46,965 nt of DNA from Synergistaceae bacterium (GCA_030533085.1 JAUNJZ010000020.1:1-46965); one strand, 5' to 3'; shown: positions 25,293 through 33,968, counted from the first letter of the stretch. Translations and numbers: made by a program. Notes: generated by a model not told the origin, from the sequence alone.

Positions 25293-26117
25293 TTACTTTT
25301 TCCTTGGAAGCGGTATATATCCGCTGTCCCTGATAATCTGCGCCCCCTCCGGCGTGTAGATATAATCGACGAAAAGGGCGGTCAGCCCCTGCGGCTCGCC
25401 TTTGGTGTTCATGAAAAGGTCGCGGACGATAGTATAACTGCCATTCGCCGCGTTCTCCTGCGTCGCCGTCATTCCGGCCAGCAGGGGAGCTTTGACAGAG
25501 CTGTCGATATGGCCGATGCCGACATAACCGATCGCGCGCGGATCCTTCGCCACCGCCGTTTTCATCGCGCCGTTGGAATTGACGACATTCGTCTTCGCGG
25601 AGACGCTGCCCTTTTTGATTGCCTTGTCAGTGAATACCTCGCGGGTGCCGCTGCCGTCCTCGCGTCCGTAGACGTTGATTTCGCCGTCAGCGCCGCCGAC
25701 CTCTTTCCAGTTGGTGATCTTGCCCGCGTAAATGTCGATAAGCTGTTCAAAAGAAAGCTCCTTCACGCCGTTGGCCGGATTGACGACGACAGCCACGCCG
25801 TCAATGGCGAATGGGAAAGAGACGAGACCGTACTTTTCGATCTCATCTTTTTTCAGCGGGCGGCCGGTATTTCCGATCTCGACCAGCCCTTCGCCGACCT
25901 GCTTGACGCCGACGCCGGAACCGCCGCCGGCTACAGTGATGCGGATATCCGGATTCGCGCTCATGATGCGCTTCGCCGCCTCCCTCATCACGGGAATATG
26001 AGCCGTGCCTCCCGCGATATCTATCTTCCCCTTCTGCCCCTTGAATGAATCAAGCGGCGCGGCGAAAGCCGAGGCCGCGAAGAGGCATATCATAGCCGCT
26101 ATAAGATACTTTTTCAT
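25293..26117 (-). CDS. pstS: Phosphate ABC transporter substrate-binding protein PstS
   Basis: 274 aa. Signal peptide MKKYLIAAMICLFAASAFA. The mature protein carries phosphate-binding loops: GGTAHIPVM near 36, GGGSGVGVKQVGEG near 65, GNTGRPL and GREDGSGTREVFTD (about 148-161), where the SGTR element is the classic PstS phosphate site. ATG 26117 is preferred to GTG 26126, because GGGAG lies 9 bases upstream and the signal peptide starts there. First gene of pstSCAB. Confidence 0.92.
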   Translation of the reverse strand: MKKYLIAAMICLFAASAFAAPLDSFKGQKGKIDIAGGTAHIPVMREAAKRIMSANPDIRITVAGGGSGVGVKQVGEGLVEIGNTGRPLKKDEIEKYGLVSFPFAIDGVAVVVNPANGVKELSFEQLIDIYAGKITNWKEVGGADGEINVYGREDGSGTREVFTDKAIKKGSVSAKTNVVNSNGAMKTAVAKDPRAIGYVGIGHIDSSVKAPLLAGMTATQENAANGSYTIVRDLFMNTKGEPQGLTALFVDYIYTPEGAQIIRDSGYIPLPRKK

Positions 26118-26126
26118 AGAAAACAC

Positions 26127-26397
26127 TCCCTGGTTTTATTATTGTCATTCTGCCGCCAAGATAAAAAACGAACAGACAACCAACGGACGGAGAGAGCCGT
26201 CCTTCTGTCAGCGCGCGGTTAATGCAGGGAATTCTTATCAGAGAGGCGGAAAGAGAGCCCTCTGATTCAAATCTGGCCGGGCGAGGAAAAGAAAGGCCTC
26301 GACTGCCGTATAATGCATCCCGTGCATCTTGTCAGCTCTAAATCAGGTCATCTTTTCCCACCGTCCTTAAAATCGTTATTCTATATTTACTTCAATA
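26127..26397. other. Long leader of pstSCAB, no gene seen
   Basis: About 270 bases between the predicted promoter and pstS. I see short hairpins (CGAGG ... CCTCG near 26282-26301) but no coding frame, and no riboswitch I can recognise. Confidence 0.35.
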
Positions 26398-26425
26398 ATA
26401 TCACACCGAAGCTGCGAAATGTCAA
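26398..26425 (-). promoter_or_regulatory. Promoter of pstSCAB
   Basis: On the minus strand, a perfect -35 TTGACA (26425-26420) with TGATAT (26403-26398) 16 bases away; TATTAT (26400-26395) is an alternative -10. TTTACA lies directly beside TTGACA, a repeated TT.ACA-like pattern that could be a PhoP-type site. That role is inference. Confidence 0.45.
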
Positions 26426-26465
26426 TGTAAAACGCGCTATTGCGACGGAGATTTAGGCGCGGCGA

Positions 26466-26499
26466 CAAAAAAGAGCCTCCCTCGACGAAAGGGAAGCTC
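26466..26499 (-). terminator. Terminator after mscL
   Basis: 10-bp stem (26473-26482 with 26490-26499, one G-U pair), 7-base loop. On the minus strand it is followed by TTTTTT. Confidence 0.85.
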
Positions 26500-26527
26500 C
26501 TGTCATATCGTCCTCGCGTCTTTCAGA

Positions 26528-26968
26528 CTACAGCTCCGAGGTGCAGTGCGGGCAGCGCGTGGCCTTTTCCGCTATCTCCGAGAAACAATAGGGGCAGAGC
26601 CGCGGCGGCTGCTCCGGCGCTGGTATCTCAGGGCGGCGCAGCTGATTCGCGAACTTGATGATCATAAAAATGACCCAGGCCTGAATGATGAAATTGATCA
26701 CGCTGTTGATAAAAAGGCCGTAAGCGATTACAGGGATATTCTGCGCCTGCGCCTCAGCCAGAGTCGCCGCCTGCCCCCCGCCGAGGCTGATAAAGAGATT
26801 TGAAAAATCCATGCCGCCAAGCATCATCCCTATCGGCGGCATCAAAACGTCGTTCACCAGCGAAGTGACGATCTTCCCAAAAGCCGCGCCTATGATAACG
26901 CCCACCGCCATATCCATAACATTGCCGCGCATCGCGAAATCCTTAAATTCTTTGACCCAGCCGCTCAT
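26528..26968 (-). CDS. mscL: Large-conductance mechanosensitive channel MscL with zinc-ribbon tail
   Basis: 146 aa. N-terminal [40 protein letters not shown] is the MscL pore helix with its glycine-rich face; the second helix covers about 82-106. The channel opens under membrane tension on osmotic downshock. After residue 120 a C-terminal zinc ribbon follows: Cys125-x2-Cys128 and Cys139-x2-Cys142. This replaces the usual charged cytoplasmic helix bundle. The start is fixed by the family N-terminus and a GGAGG shortly upstream. Confidence 0.93.
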   Translation of the reverse strand: MSGWVKEFKDFAMRGNVMDMAVGVIIGAAFGKIVTSLVNDVLMPPIGMMLGGMDFSNLFISLGGGQAATLAEAQAQNIPVIAYGLFINSVINFIIQAWVIFMIIKFANQLRRPEIPAPEQPPRLCPYCFSEIAEKATRCPHCTSEL

Positions 26969-27081
26969 TATAAAAACCTCCCCGTGAAATCCAGTCCAGA
27001 CAAAGCAACCAGCCGTTATAATATCACAGTCCGCCCGAAATTACAGCCGAGAGGCGCAAGTCCAGCAGGCGCAAACATGTG

Positions 27082-27110
27082 AAAAACGGCGGAGGAAAAT
27101 CCCCCGCCGT
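27082..27110 (-). terminator. Terminator after the SSS transporter gene
   Basis: 10-bp stem with one mismatch (27086-27095 with 27101-27110), 5-base loop. On the minus strand it is followed by TTTT. Confidence 0.85.
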
Positions 27111-27131
27111 CCGGTAAGATATGAAGCAGGC

Positions 27132-28799
27132 TTATGCCTGAATCGAATATTTTCTGAATGCCTTGTCTATCATCGTAATGCACAGGTACATGCCGAAGAT
27201 GCCCACGATGATGTAAATCCAGTTGATCCACATGCCGATACCGATGGAAATCAGCAGGCTGCCAGCCGTTCCGAAGATACAGGCCTTGAGTATGCTGTGG
27301 TCTATCTCCAGTCCGTGTTCGTCGAATCCAGGGAGCAGGGCCTTTCTTCCTGTGGTGGCTGTGGCAAGCGACACGCCTACTATGGCGACGAACGAGGCGG
27401 CTACGCCCCAGACTATAGGGAGCGGCAGCTTCATATAAACGCCTATGGAGCAGACAACGCCTCCTGCGACCATACCCGCGATGCATCCGGCGCCGGTGCA
27501 GCGCTTCCAATATAGCGCGCACATGAAGGGGAGGAACATCATTGAAGAGAATGTGCTGTAGCCGACTGCAACGATTGTCAATATGCCCTTGAAGCGCAAA
27601 ACCATCAACGAAGCGGCGACGGCAATCGCAAAGGTGAGAATACGGCAATAAAGAAGCTTTTGCTTTTCCGTCGTCTTGCCCGGCAACGCCGGTTCAACAA
27701 TGTCCACCATCAGACAGAGAACGCAGACTTGGAGATACGAGTCGAGGGTCGATATCGTAGTGGCAAGGATCGCTGCGATAAAGAGGCCGATCAGCCCATG
27801 CGGCAGAACTTCGGATATCAGCGCGAAGAGAACGCCGTCAGTGCTCTTTCCCATCACAGACGGCTCTATCAACATTGCCGCGCCGAGGCCAAGGAAGGTG
27901 ACTATTCCGGCAAAGAGCGTGCAGTATGCGAAACCCAGCATACTTCCTTTGACGGAGGTTTTTTCGTCCTTAGCCGATATGAAACGCTGGACATGCGTCA
28001 CGTCGCAGCAGGAGGCGAGCAGTCCAGAGAGCAGATATCCCAACCACCACATATTGGGGCGGAGCGAGAAAAATTTTGCGGCGTCAAGTGTGCTGTACAT
28101 TGCCGACGGAGTCACGCCATGCATGAATATCATCATGCCGGGGAGGACGATAAAAATCATCGGAGTCATTACCAGCCACTGAAAGACGTCGTTATAGACG
28201 ACGGAGACAAGCCCGCCGATGCTGACATATGTAAAGGATATGATGATCCCGATGACGAGAGCCATCTCATAGGTCATGCCATACTTATTGAACATCAGAT
28301 GCACCAACAGCCCAAGCGCCGCCATCTGGCTGCACAGAATGGAGAGCGCCAGCCAGGCTCCGGCTACGCCGGAAAGCTTTCTCAGCGCCGGCTTCTCAAA
28401 GCGCGCGACAAAGACGTCGCCGATGCTTGATATGTCCAGCACATCAGCGCACTTCCGCAGCTTGCGCGCCATGCCGCAGGCGATGGAAAACCAAGCCCCA
28501 AGACTGTAGCACTGACCGGGTATAAGCGTCCCCGCGCCGTTTACGTAAGCGCCGCCGCTGTATCCGAGCAGAGCGCCGGAGCCTTTCATTGACGCCCCCT
28601 GTGTGCATAGCGTGGCGAATACGCCAAAAGACTTACCCCCTACGAGGAAGTTCTCCGTACCGCTGTCCCCTTTGTTCTTTTTCAGCTCCTTTGACTTTTT
28701 ATAGCTGAAATATATCCCGTTTCCTATCAGGACACAGAAATAGAGAATTAAAACAACTATATCCAATCCGTTGGTCTTCAGGTAATTCATTGCTTCCAT
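27132..28799 (-). CDS. Sodium:solute symporter (SSS family)
   Basis: 555-aa membrane protein with about 13 hydrophobic helices. ENFLVGGKSFGVFATLCTQGAS (about 49-70) is the SSS N-terminal signature, and the ATTISTLDSYLQV segment near 343-355 corresponds to the Na2-site helix 8 (two consecutive hydroxyl residues). Relatives carry proline, pantothenate or small organic amines with sodium. Strong AAGGAGG 9 bases before the ATG. It is last in the group grdE-grdB-araC-sss, so the likely cargo is the substrate of that reductase, such as a glycine derivative or N-methylated amine. The substrate is inference. Confidence 0.85.
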   Translation of the reverse strand: MEAMNYLKTNGLDIVVLILYFCVLIGNGIYFSYKKSKELKKNKGDSGTENFLVGGKSFGVFATLCTQGASMKGSGALLGYSGGAYVNGAGTLIPGQCYSLGAWFSIACGMARKLRKCADVLDISSIGDVFVARFEKPALRKLSGVAGAWLALSILCSQMAALGLLVHLMFNKYGMTYEMALVIGIIISFTYVSIGGLVSVVYNDVFQWLVMTPMIFIVLPGMMIFMHGVTPSAMYSTLDAAKFFSLRPNMWWLGYLLSGLLASCCDVTHVQRFISAKDEKTSVKGSMLGFAYCTLFAGIVTFLGLGAAMLIEPSVMGKSTDGVLFALISEVLPHGLIGLFIAAILATTISTLDSYLQVCVLCLMVDIVEPALPGKTTEKQKLLYCRILTFAIAVAASLMVLRFKGILTIVAVGYSTFSSMMFLPFMCALYWKRCTGAGCIAGMVAGGVVCSIGVYMKLPLPIVWGVAASFVAIVGVSLATATTGRKALLPGFDEHGLEIDHSILKACIFGTAGSLLISIGIGMWINWIYIIVGIFGMYLCITMIDKAFRKYSIQA

Positions 28800-28906
28800 A
28801 ATGTGTCTGCCTCCTTATGGTTAATGTTTTTCAGCGCCTGAGAAATTTGTACGGAAATAATTTCTTTGCGCTGATATGTGAACGAACTGTGCGCCAGCGC
28901 CTTTGC

Positions 28907-29734
28907 CTATTGCCGATGGCTTTCGCGTTTCATGTTCCCGTAGCGTGCCGGATTCACCCCTGTTATTCGTAGAAAGGTCTTTGAAAAATGGCTTTGATCA
29001 GTGAAGCCAAGCTCGTATGTTATCTGTAGCAGCGGCAGCCCCTCAGCCATCATTTCTTTGGCCTTATTCACGCGCAGCTGGTTGATATAGGCGTGAGGCG
29101 AAAGCCCGATTTCCTCTTTGAAAAGGCGCATCAGATAAAAAGGACTGATATGGGCTATCTCCGCCAGAGCCTCAATGTTTGGCGCGGAAGCGTAATTCTC
29201 CTTCAGATACTCTTTTACCGCCAGAATATGCGAGGATTTCACAACCATCCTTGAAAGCACACAGTCAGGCATGTGAGAGAGCAGCCGCTCGGAGCTTCTG
29301 ATTATACCGTCGATGTCCGACTGGGAACCGGCCTCCACACCCCGCTGTATATTGAGGTAATCCTCCCACAGCGCGTGGTCGGAGAAGCAGGATATCGTCG
29401 CAGCCTCCGCCGAGATGTTCTGCCTCAGATCGTCCGAGAGATAATCCTCCTTCACAAAGACGGTTCTGTAGGAGCAACCGCCGACGTTAGAGGAGAAGTT
29501 GAATCCATGCGGCACTTCCGGGCCAAGAAGGAGAAAATCTCCCGGCTTCAGATTCAGCTTGAACTCTCTAAAGGTCATCGGCAAAACGCCGTCCTCTACG
29601 ATACTGATGGTATACCCATGGTGAAGATGGGAGGAGGCTCTGGCCGCGAGCAGATTTTTTGCCGTCAGAAAGTCAATGCCGCGGAGGGCCTTTCTTCTCC
29701 AAAGTTTTCTGACGGCTTTCTCTTTATCGCTCAT
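28907..29734 (-). CDS. AraC-family transcriptional regulator
   Basis: 275 aa. The N-terminal cupin-like effector domain (about 30-140) contains ASSHLHHGYTISIVEDGVLPM and FLLLGPEVPHGFN, the usual AraC sensor fold. The C-terminal double helix-turn-helix (about 170-272) has LAEIAHISPFYLMRLFKEEIGLSPHAYINQLRVNKAKEM and the second motif YELGFTDQSHFSKTFLRITGVNPARY. It lies between grdB and the SSS gene on the same strand, so it probably senses the substrate and activates them. ATG 29734 is better placed behind GGAGGAGG than the upstream ATG at 29740. Confidence 0.88.
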   Translation of the reverse strand: MSDKEKAVRKLWRRKALRGIDFLTAKNLLAARASSHLHHGYTISIVEDGVLPMTFREFKLNLKPGDFLLLGPEVPHGFNFSSNVGGCSYRTVFVKEDYLSDDLRQNISAEAATISCFSDHALWEDYLNIQRGVEAGSQSDIDGIIRSSERLLSHMPDCVLSRMVVKSSHILAVKEYLKENYASAPNIEALAEIAHISPFYLMRLFKEEIGLSPHAYINQLRVNKAKEMMAEGLPLLQITYELGFTDQSHFSKTFLRITGVNPARYGNMKRESHRQ

Positions 29735-29760
29735 CTGCATTCCTCCTCCATTGTTGCAAG

Positions 29761-29794
29761 GCGGCCTGACGGTATATTTCTACCGGCAGGCCGC
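29761..29794 (-). terminator. Strong hairpin between grdB and araC
   Basis: GCGGCCTG (29761-29768) with CAGGCCGC (29787-29794), an inner stem CGGTA/TACCG, and a 6-base loop. No T-run follows on the minus strand, so it may act as an attenuator or RNA-stabilising end rather than a full terminator. Confidence 0.5.
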
Positions 29795-29797
29795 GCG

Positions 29798-31075
29798 TTA
29801 TTTTATTACCTTTTCCAACGCTTCAAGAATTATCTTTTTACGGTCGTTATATTCTTTGTCTCCGTCATTGTCCGGTGTCGCGAGCGGATGAGGGATCGCC
29901 GCCCCGTGTACTACTCTGTTGCTTCCGAAAGTATGGGCGATGGGGTCTATCGCCGTGATATGGGCGCATGGTATCCCCGCGCGCTCAACCTCTTTTGTGA
30001 TTGCTGCGCCGCAGCGTGTGCAGGATCCTCAGGTGGAGACCATAATTGCCGCGTCTACCCCGGCCTTTTTCAGCGATTCGGCAATCCCGCGCCCGAAAGC
30101 CTCTCCGTTAAGCAACGACGCTCCGGTGCCGACCGTGCTGTAGTAATACTCGTGCAGTCCGCCGATGATGCCCTCTTTTTCAAGATCGCGCATAACGTCC
30201 ACCGGTACGATTCGGTTGGGATCCGCGTTGGCGAAACTCGTGTCGTAGCCGCCGTGAATAGTTATAATTTTGCCAGCTTCCAGCCGTTCGCAGCCATTCA
30301 TGTGGTAACGGCCGTACTTTGTGGCTGAAGAACTCTCTATCCTGTCAGGGTTGCCGGCGGGAACGATGCCACCGGTATTAAGCAACGCGACGGTCGCCTT
30401 TGAAAGATCCCGCACGGCCGGAGCGACGGCGACTTTTTCAGGAATCTCCTGTAAATACTCGGAGACAAAGGGTTCTTTGTTTATCTTTTTCAGCAGCATC
30501 TCCACCGCGCGTTTTCCTCCGTCCTCTTCGCGGAAAAAATTCTTTCTGATGTGGCGGTGGAAATAATTTTCTTCGGCGGCGGAAGCTAATTCCTCGCCGC
30601 AGAGCAGCTTTTCCGCCAGCCGAGCCATGTCTTCAAGCGCCGGTTTTATCGCGCGTACTGAATTTCCCGTCTTGACGATATACATTTCGTCGCGGAACAT
30701 ATCGACGGCGGGGCTCTCAAAGTTCATTCCAGCTACGCCGGGTATGCCCAGCGTCTCCTTAGCCCTCCTGATGACATGGCCGCAGGCAAAACCGTATCTT
30801 CCGGCATAAAAAGAAGGGCCGGCAATGACGAGATCAGGTTTATGTTCCTTTAGCGCCTTCGTAAAGCCTTCAAGCACCTCGTCGGTATGTTCGGCGAAAT
30901 AGTTGTCGCCGCATACGCAGGTCAGCGTAATATTCGCGTGGCCGCCAAGCAGCTTTTCCAGCTGTACCCCCGGCCCCATCGCTCCAGCCACGTACTTTGG
31001 CTCAAAATCAGCCTTATCCTCGCCGCCTACTCCCGCGAAAAACTGGTTGATATAGTGAAGTATTCTGTAGCTCAT
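29798..31075 (-). CDS. grdB: GrdB-type selenoprotein, substrate-specific subunit of glycine/sarcosine/betaine reductase component B
   Basis: 425 aa when the in-frame TGA at 30031-30029 (codon 349) is read as selenocysteine. The frame stays open on both sides, from MSYRILHYINQFFAG to the TAA at 29798. The Sec lies in the motif S-T-U-G-S-C-T-R-C-G, the UxxCxxC site of GrdB/GrdF/GrdH. A hairpin, GCTGC-GGC-GCAGC, begins 16 bases after the TGA first base, a plausible bacterial SECIS. Component B attacks the amino-acid carbon and passes a carboxymethyl group to GrdA. AAGGGAGG precedes ATG 31075. Substrate (glycine, sarcosine, betaine or other) not readable. A stop-only reading would cut the protein at 348 aa. 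Confidence 0.9.
29995..30031 (-). promoter_or_regulatory. Sec codon and candidate SECIS hairpin in grdB
   Basis: TGA at 30031-30029 (minus). The stem GCTGC / GCAGC with a GGC apical loop spans 17-29 bases counted from the T of the TGA. Bacterial SECIS elements sit just after the UGA with a GGU/GGC-type loop. Folding was not computed. Confidence 0.5.
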
Positions 31076-31088
31076 CGTCCGACCTCCC

Positions 31089-32396
31089 TTAAATCCAATC
31101 CGCCGAGAGACGGCTGATTCCCGCCTGCGCGCACGAACATGGAATATGGATAAGCTCCGTGTAAAAGTAATCGGGGTTATCCGGGTCATGGTCAATCGTG
31201 GAGCGCACTATCTCCAACGAAGCTTCGTTGCCGATAAAGCTCTCCTGTGTCTTTGGTATCGCGAGAAGCTGGTGCGTATTGCCTACGCTGACCATCGCGT
31301 CACATTCCGGAACCCAGTCGGCCAGTCCCGGGCTCTTTCCTTCGCGTCCGCCCAGCTCGTCCGAGATGATAACGGTCTTAATACCGTAGTCCTCAAGCGC
31401 CTTGACGTTGAGCATTATATCTTCGTCAGGATTGCCGTGCCCTTCTGTCACAAGAATGGCGCCATCCGCTCCGAGCATTTTCGCCAGCTTTGAGGTGAAG
31501 AGGCTGGAGCGGCGCTTTCCGTCCATCGTCATAACCTCATTGTGGATGATCACTCCCAGAAAACGAAGCTTCTTTCCGTGAAGGCGGTAAAACTCTTCAA
31601 TGACCGGGCTGTTCTGAATTTCATACATATATTGCTTGTCCGAACAGACTGTGCAGTGAGCGCCGAGAAAGGTTGTGACCGCGCCGTCGATTACTTCGTT
31701 TGGATGCGCGAGCGTCGGTATCAGCGTCGCCCCGGCCAGCTGACCGTAGAGATGGAAATCTATAATCTCAGGGTTTTGACTCAGCAACTGCATGACATAG
31801 ACAACGCCCGGCAGACTCTCGTCCGCTTCGCCCAGTTCATAAGAAACGACCTCGTCGGCGTTCACATCCGCGCAGCGTTGCGCCAGATAAACGGCCAGCC
31901 GGAAAGAAGCCAGACGGCAAGCTTCGTCTGTCGAAAGAGTCTCTTTACTCAGCAGCTCCGGCTTCACATGCGCGTTAAGTACAATATTAAAGGTCTTTGA
32001 AAATGGCGTATATTCCGCGGCGGGGCCGTTCATATCCACGAGAGCGCCGGTGCGGCATCTGGCCTCTTTGTCGCCGCTCTCCGTGACCAGCACTGCGCAG
32101 CCCTTCAGCGCGAGTGTCGCGCCAGTTCCAGCCTGTTCCATCTTGCCTACGATGCCCGGAAAGATCGAGCCATGCTGAGAAAGTTTGCATCTTGGCTCGA
32201 TGGCCGCCTTTACCGGCAGGATTCTTACCTTCTCCCCGGGACGCGCAATGTGCAGGGAAAAGGATTCAACCGCGTCAAAAGTGCCGCAGGCATCTATGGC
32301 CTCCTCCCTGTTTACATAAAGCACGCCGTCTTTTACCGTGGTTTTTTCGCCCCACATCAGCCCCTTTACGTACAGCTTGTGAAGGTCAAGCTTCAC
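31089..32396 (-). CDS. grdE: GrdE-type proprotein, component B alpha/beta subunits
   Basis: 435 aa. N-terminal VKLDLHKLYVKGLMWGEKT matches GrdE. GrdE-type proproteins cut themselves before a Cys, which becomes the pyruvoyl group of the beta chain. The corresponding site is GAH-CTVCSDKQYM (Cys about 248). In known GrdE the residue before Cys is Asn; here it is His. The C-terminal half ends IHIPCSCAQAGISRL. GTG 32396 is chosen because GGAAGGGAG touches ATG 32405 but is 9 bases from the GTG, and family proteins start at this point. grdB follows 13 bases later. No grdA, grdC, grdD or thioredoxin genes lie in the window. Confidence 0.88.
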   Translation of the reverse strand: MKLDLHKLYVKGLMWGEKTTVKDGVLYVNREEAIDACGTFDAVESFSLHIARPGEKVRILPVKAAIEPRCKLSQHGSIFPGIVGKMEQAGTGATLALKGCAVLVTESGDKEARCRTGALVDMNGPAAEYTPFSKTFNIVLNAHVKPELLSKETLSTDEACRLASFRLAVYLAQRCADVNADEVVSYELGEADESLPGVVYVMQLLSQNPEIIDFHLYGQLAGATLIPTLAHPNEVIDGAVTTFLGAHCTVCSDKQYMYEIQNSPVIEEFYRLHGKKLRFLGVIIHNEVMTMDGKRRSSLFTSKLAKMLGADGAILVTEGHGNPDEDIMLNVKALEDYGIKTVIISDELGGREGKSPGLADWVPECDAMVSVGNTHQLLAIPKTQESFIGNEASLEIVRSTIDHDPDNPDYFYTELIHIPCSCAQAGISRLSADWI

Positions 32397-32405
32397 GACG
32401 ACCAT

Positions 32406-32759
32406 CTCCCTTCCGCAGCCTCTCCGCCACGCCGGCGTCTGGCGAAAAACGCTACCGTAAAAATTATGGGAAAATAATACAGCTTGAGATGGAAATCATC
32501 TTGTAAAAAAATGACAAAAAATACCGTGTTGGTATATGAATAATATTATTGGTTAAAAATCACAAAAACAGACAAATAAATTTTCTCAAGTTATTACCGT
32601 AGTGCCGATAGAGATGCCGTAAAATGGCCTCTTTTATGAATTTTAGTATGTAGGAAGCGACTGGTTAAAATATTTGTTAAAATAAAAAATAACGACGAAT
32701 AAGGAAGCAGCTCGCCGTTGTTTTTTTATGAAGTTTTATAGCCTGTGAAAAAAAGAAGC
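32406..32759. other. Upstream region of grdE, no gene
   Basis: About 350 AT-rich bases. On the minus strand TTGTGA (17 bases) TATTCA is a weak promoter candidate near 32539-32567. ATACC-GTGTT-GGTAT (32521-32535) is an inverted repeat that could bind the AraC-family or another regulator. I found no glycine-riboswitch core. At 32691-32728 an imperfect hairpin with T-rich flanks on both sides may end the gene at 32760. Confidence 0.45.
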
Positions 32760-33116
32760 TTATCTTCCGCAGCCGGTGCAGCCGCCGCAGCTGTCGCTGC
32801 GTGTGCCGGAGCAGCCTTCGGGCTTTGCTTTAGGCTGCGGCTTGTGGTGATGGCAGCCGCCGTCTTCCGTCATCATCTCATATACCGGCAGGTAAACGGA
32901 AAGCAGAGCCTCCACATTCTCGCGGCAGCCGCGCCCAGAGGGATTGCGCAGCGCGCACTCGTTATCGCCGCAGAGCGGCACGGCGGCGGCAACAGCCTCA
33001 AAGCTGCGCGCTCCGTCCATTATCGCGCTCAGAATCGTATTCTTCGTAGTTCCTGTGACCGTACAGACCTTCGCGTCTGCCTTCGCGTCGCGCCAGAGAC
33101 TTTCAAGATCTATCAT
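32760..33116 (-). CDS. Cys-rich small protein, BFD-like [2Fe-2S] domain suspected
   Basis: 118 aa. KVCTVTGTTKNTILSAIMDGARSFEAV (about 17-43) has the helix pattern of BFD-type [2Fe-2S] domains, with Cys18, Cys49, Cys54 and Cys64 in place of the usual C-x-C ... C-x2-C. The middle is a helix (ENVEALLSVYLPVYEMM). The C-terminal tail holds a His-run (GCHHHKP) and a cluster SDSCGGCTGCGR, adding Cys88, 102, 110, 113 and 116. It could carry an iron-sulfur centre or bind metal. The family call is tentative because one of the canonical Cys is missing and the spacing differs. Single gene. Confidence 0.5.
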   Translation of the reverse strand: MIDLESLWRDAKADAKVCTVTGTTKNTILSAIMDGARSFEAVAAAVPLCGDNECALRNPSGRGCRENVEALLSVYLPVYEMMTEDGGCHHHKPQPKAKPEGCSGTRSDSCGGCTGCGR

Positions 33117-33206
33117 TAAAATTCATTCCCTTCACAGATTTTCCATATTATAAATCATAGAGCGCAAGGGCGGCAAAAAGATAATTCTCGCGCCGCCCGC
33201 GCTTAC

Positions 33207-33968
33207 TCAGATATCCTCTGTCAGCGAGCAGATGGGTGCCTTGTCTATCACCTTGAAGCCAAAGTTAATATAAAAAGGCAGCCCCGCCTCCGTCGCCAGC
33301 AGCACAAGCGGCTTACCGCCGCGCGTCAGCTCCACGCACAGTCCCTCCATAAGCCTGCGCGCCAGCCCCTTGCGGCGGTACTCCGGCAGCGTCGCGAAAT
33401 AATAGAGGCCGGCTGCATTCGCCGATTCATGTATCAGCGCCGTTGAAACGAACCTGCCGTCAAGCTCCAGCGCATAGGCGCGGTTCTCAGGCCGGGTCGC
33501 CAGATACGCGCCGAACTCCCGGTAAGATGCCGCATCCGCCCCGCTCTCGCCGCCGAATGCATACCATGCCGCCTCCCCCCATTCCGAAGCCCGCCTATCC
33601 GTAACAGCGGTAAATCCTTCCGGCAGGGAGCCGTGCTGCATATTTTCAAAAGGCAGATACATCATGGTATATATCCTGCGGCGCGCCAGCCCGCTCTCCT
33701 CAAATACCCGCGCGAGGCTGTAAGGCGTATGCGGCAGCCACGGGACGACGAAATCCGCCCTTCGCTCGCTGAAAAAGGCCAGCGCCGCCGCCACGTCGCC
33801 CTGTTTTGCCTCCGCGCCGAAGATCGCGTAATTCTCGCCGGCGTAAGGCTGCCCGCTTGCCGCGGCAAGAGACGGAGGAGCAAACGACAACGTCGCCCCG
33901 CCGGGCGCGCCGCCAAGCATAGCCGCGAAGGAAAAGAAATTTTCGTAAAAAGCCTGCAATCTGTCCAT
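33207..33968 (-). CDS. GNAT-family N-acetyltransferase
   Basis: 253 aa. The C-terminal GNAT domain shows motif A, LYYFATLPEYRRKGLARRLMEGL (RxxGxA binds acetyl-CoA pyrophosphate), then VLLATEAGLPFYINFGFKVIDK, the usual motif B. The N-terminal half (to about 125) is a diverged extra domain, so it may be a double-GNAT protein with one inactive half. Start ATG 33968 is preferred because GAGAGG lies just before it; the longer frame adds 13 residues without support. Acceptor substrate unknown. Confidence 0.78.
   Translation of the reverse strand: MDRLQAFYENFFSFAAMLGGAPGGATLSFAPPSLAAASGQPYAGENYAIFGAEAKQGDVAAALAFFSERRADFVVPWLPHTPYSLARVFEESGLARRRIYTMMYLPFENMQHGSLPEGFTAVTDRRASEWGEAAWYAFGGESGADAASYREFGAYLATRPENRAYALELDGRFVSTALIHESANAAGLYYFATLPEYRRKGLARRLMEGLCVELTRGGKPLVLLATEAGLPFYINFGFKVIDKAPICSLTEDI

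Noticed and set aside
26250-26290. TTCAAATC similar to a tRNA T-loop
   Set aside because: No matching acceptor, D or anticodon arms around it.
30029-30031. In-frame stop in grdB taken as a broken gene
   Set aside because: The frame continues with the conserved U-x2-C-x2-C motif and 76 more codons, the known place of selenocysteine in GrdB.
32406-32759. Possible glycine riboswitch before grdE
   Set aside because: No conserved core or tandem aptamer pattern found on the minus strand.
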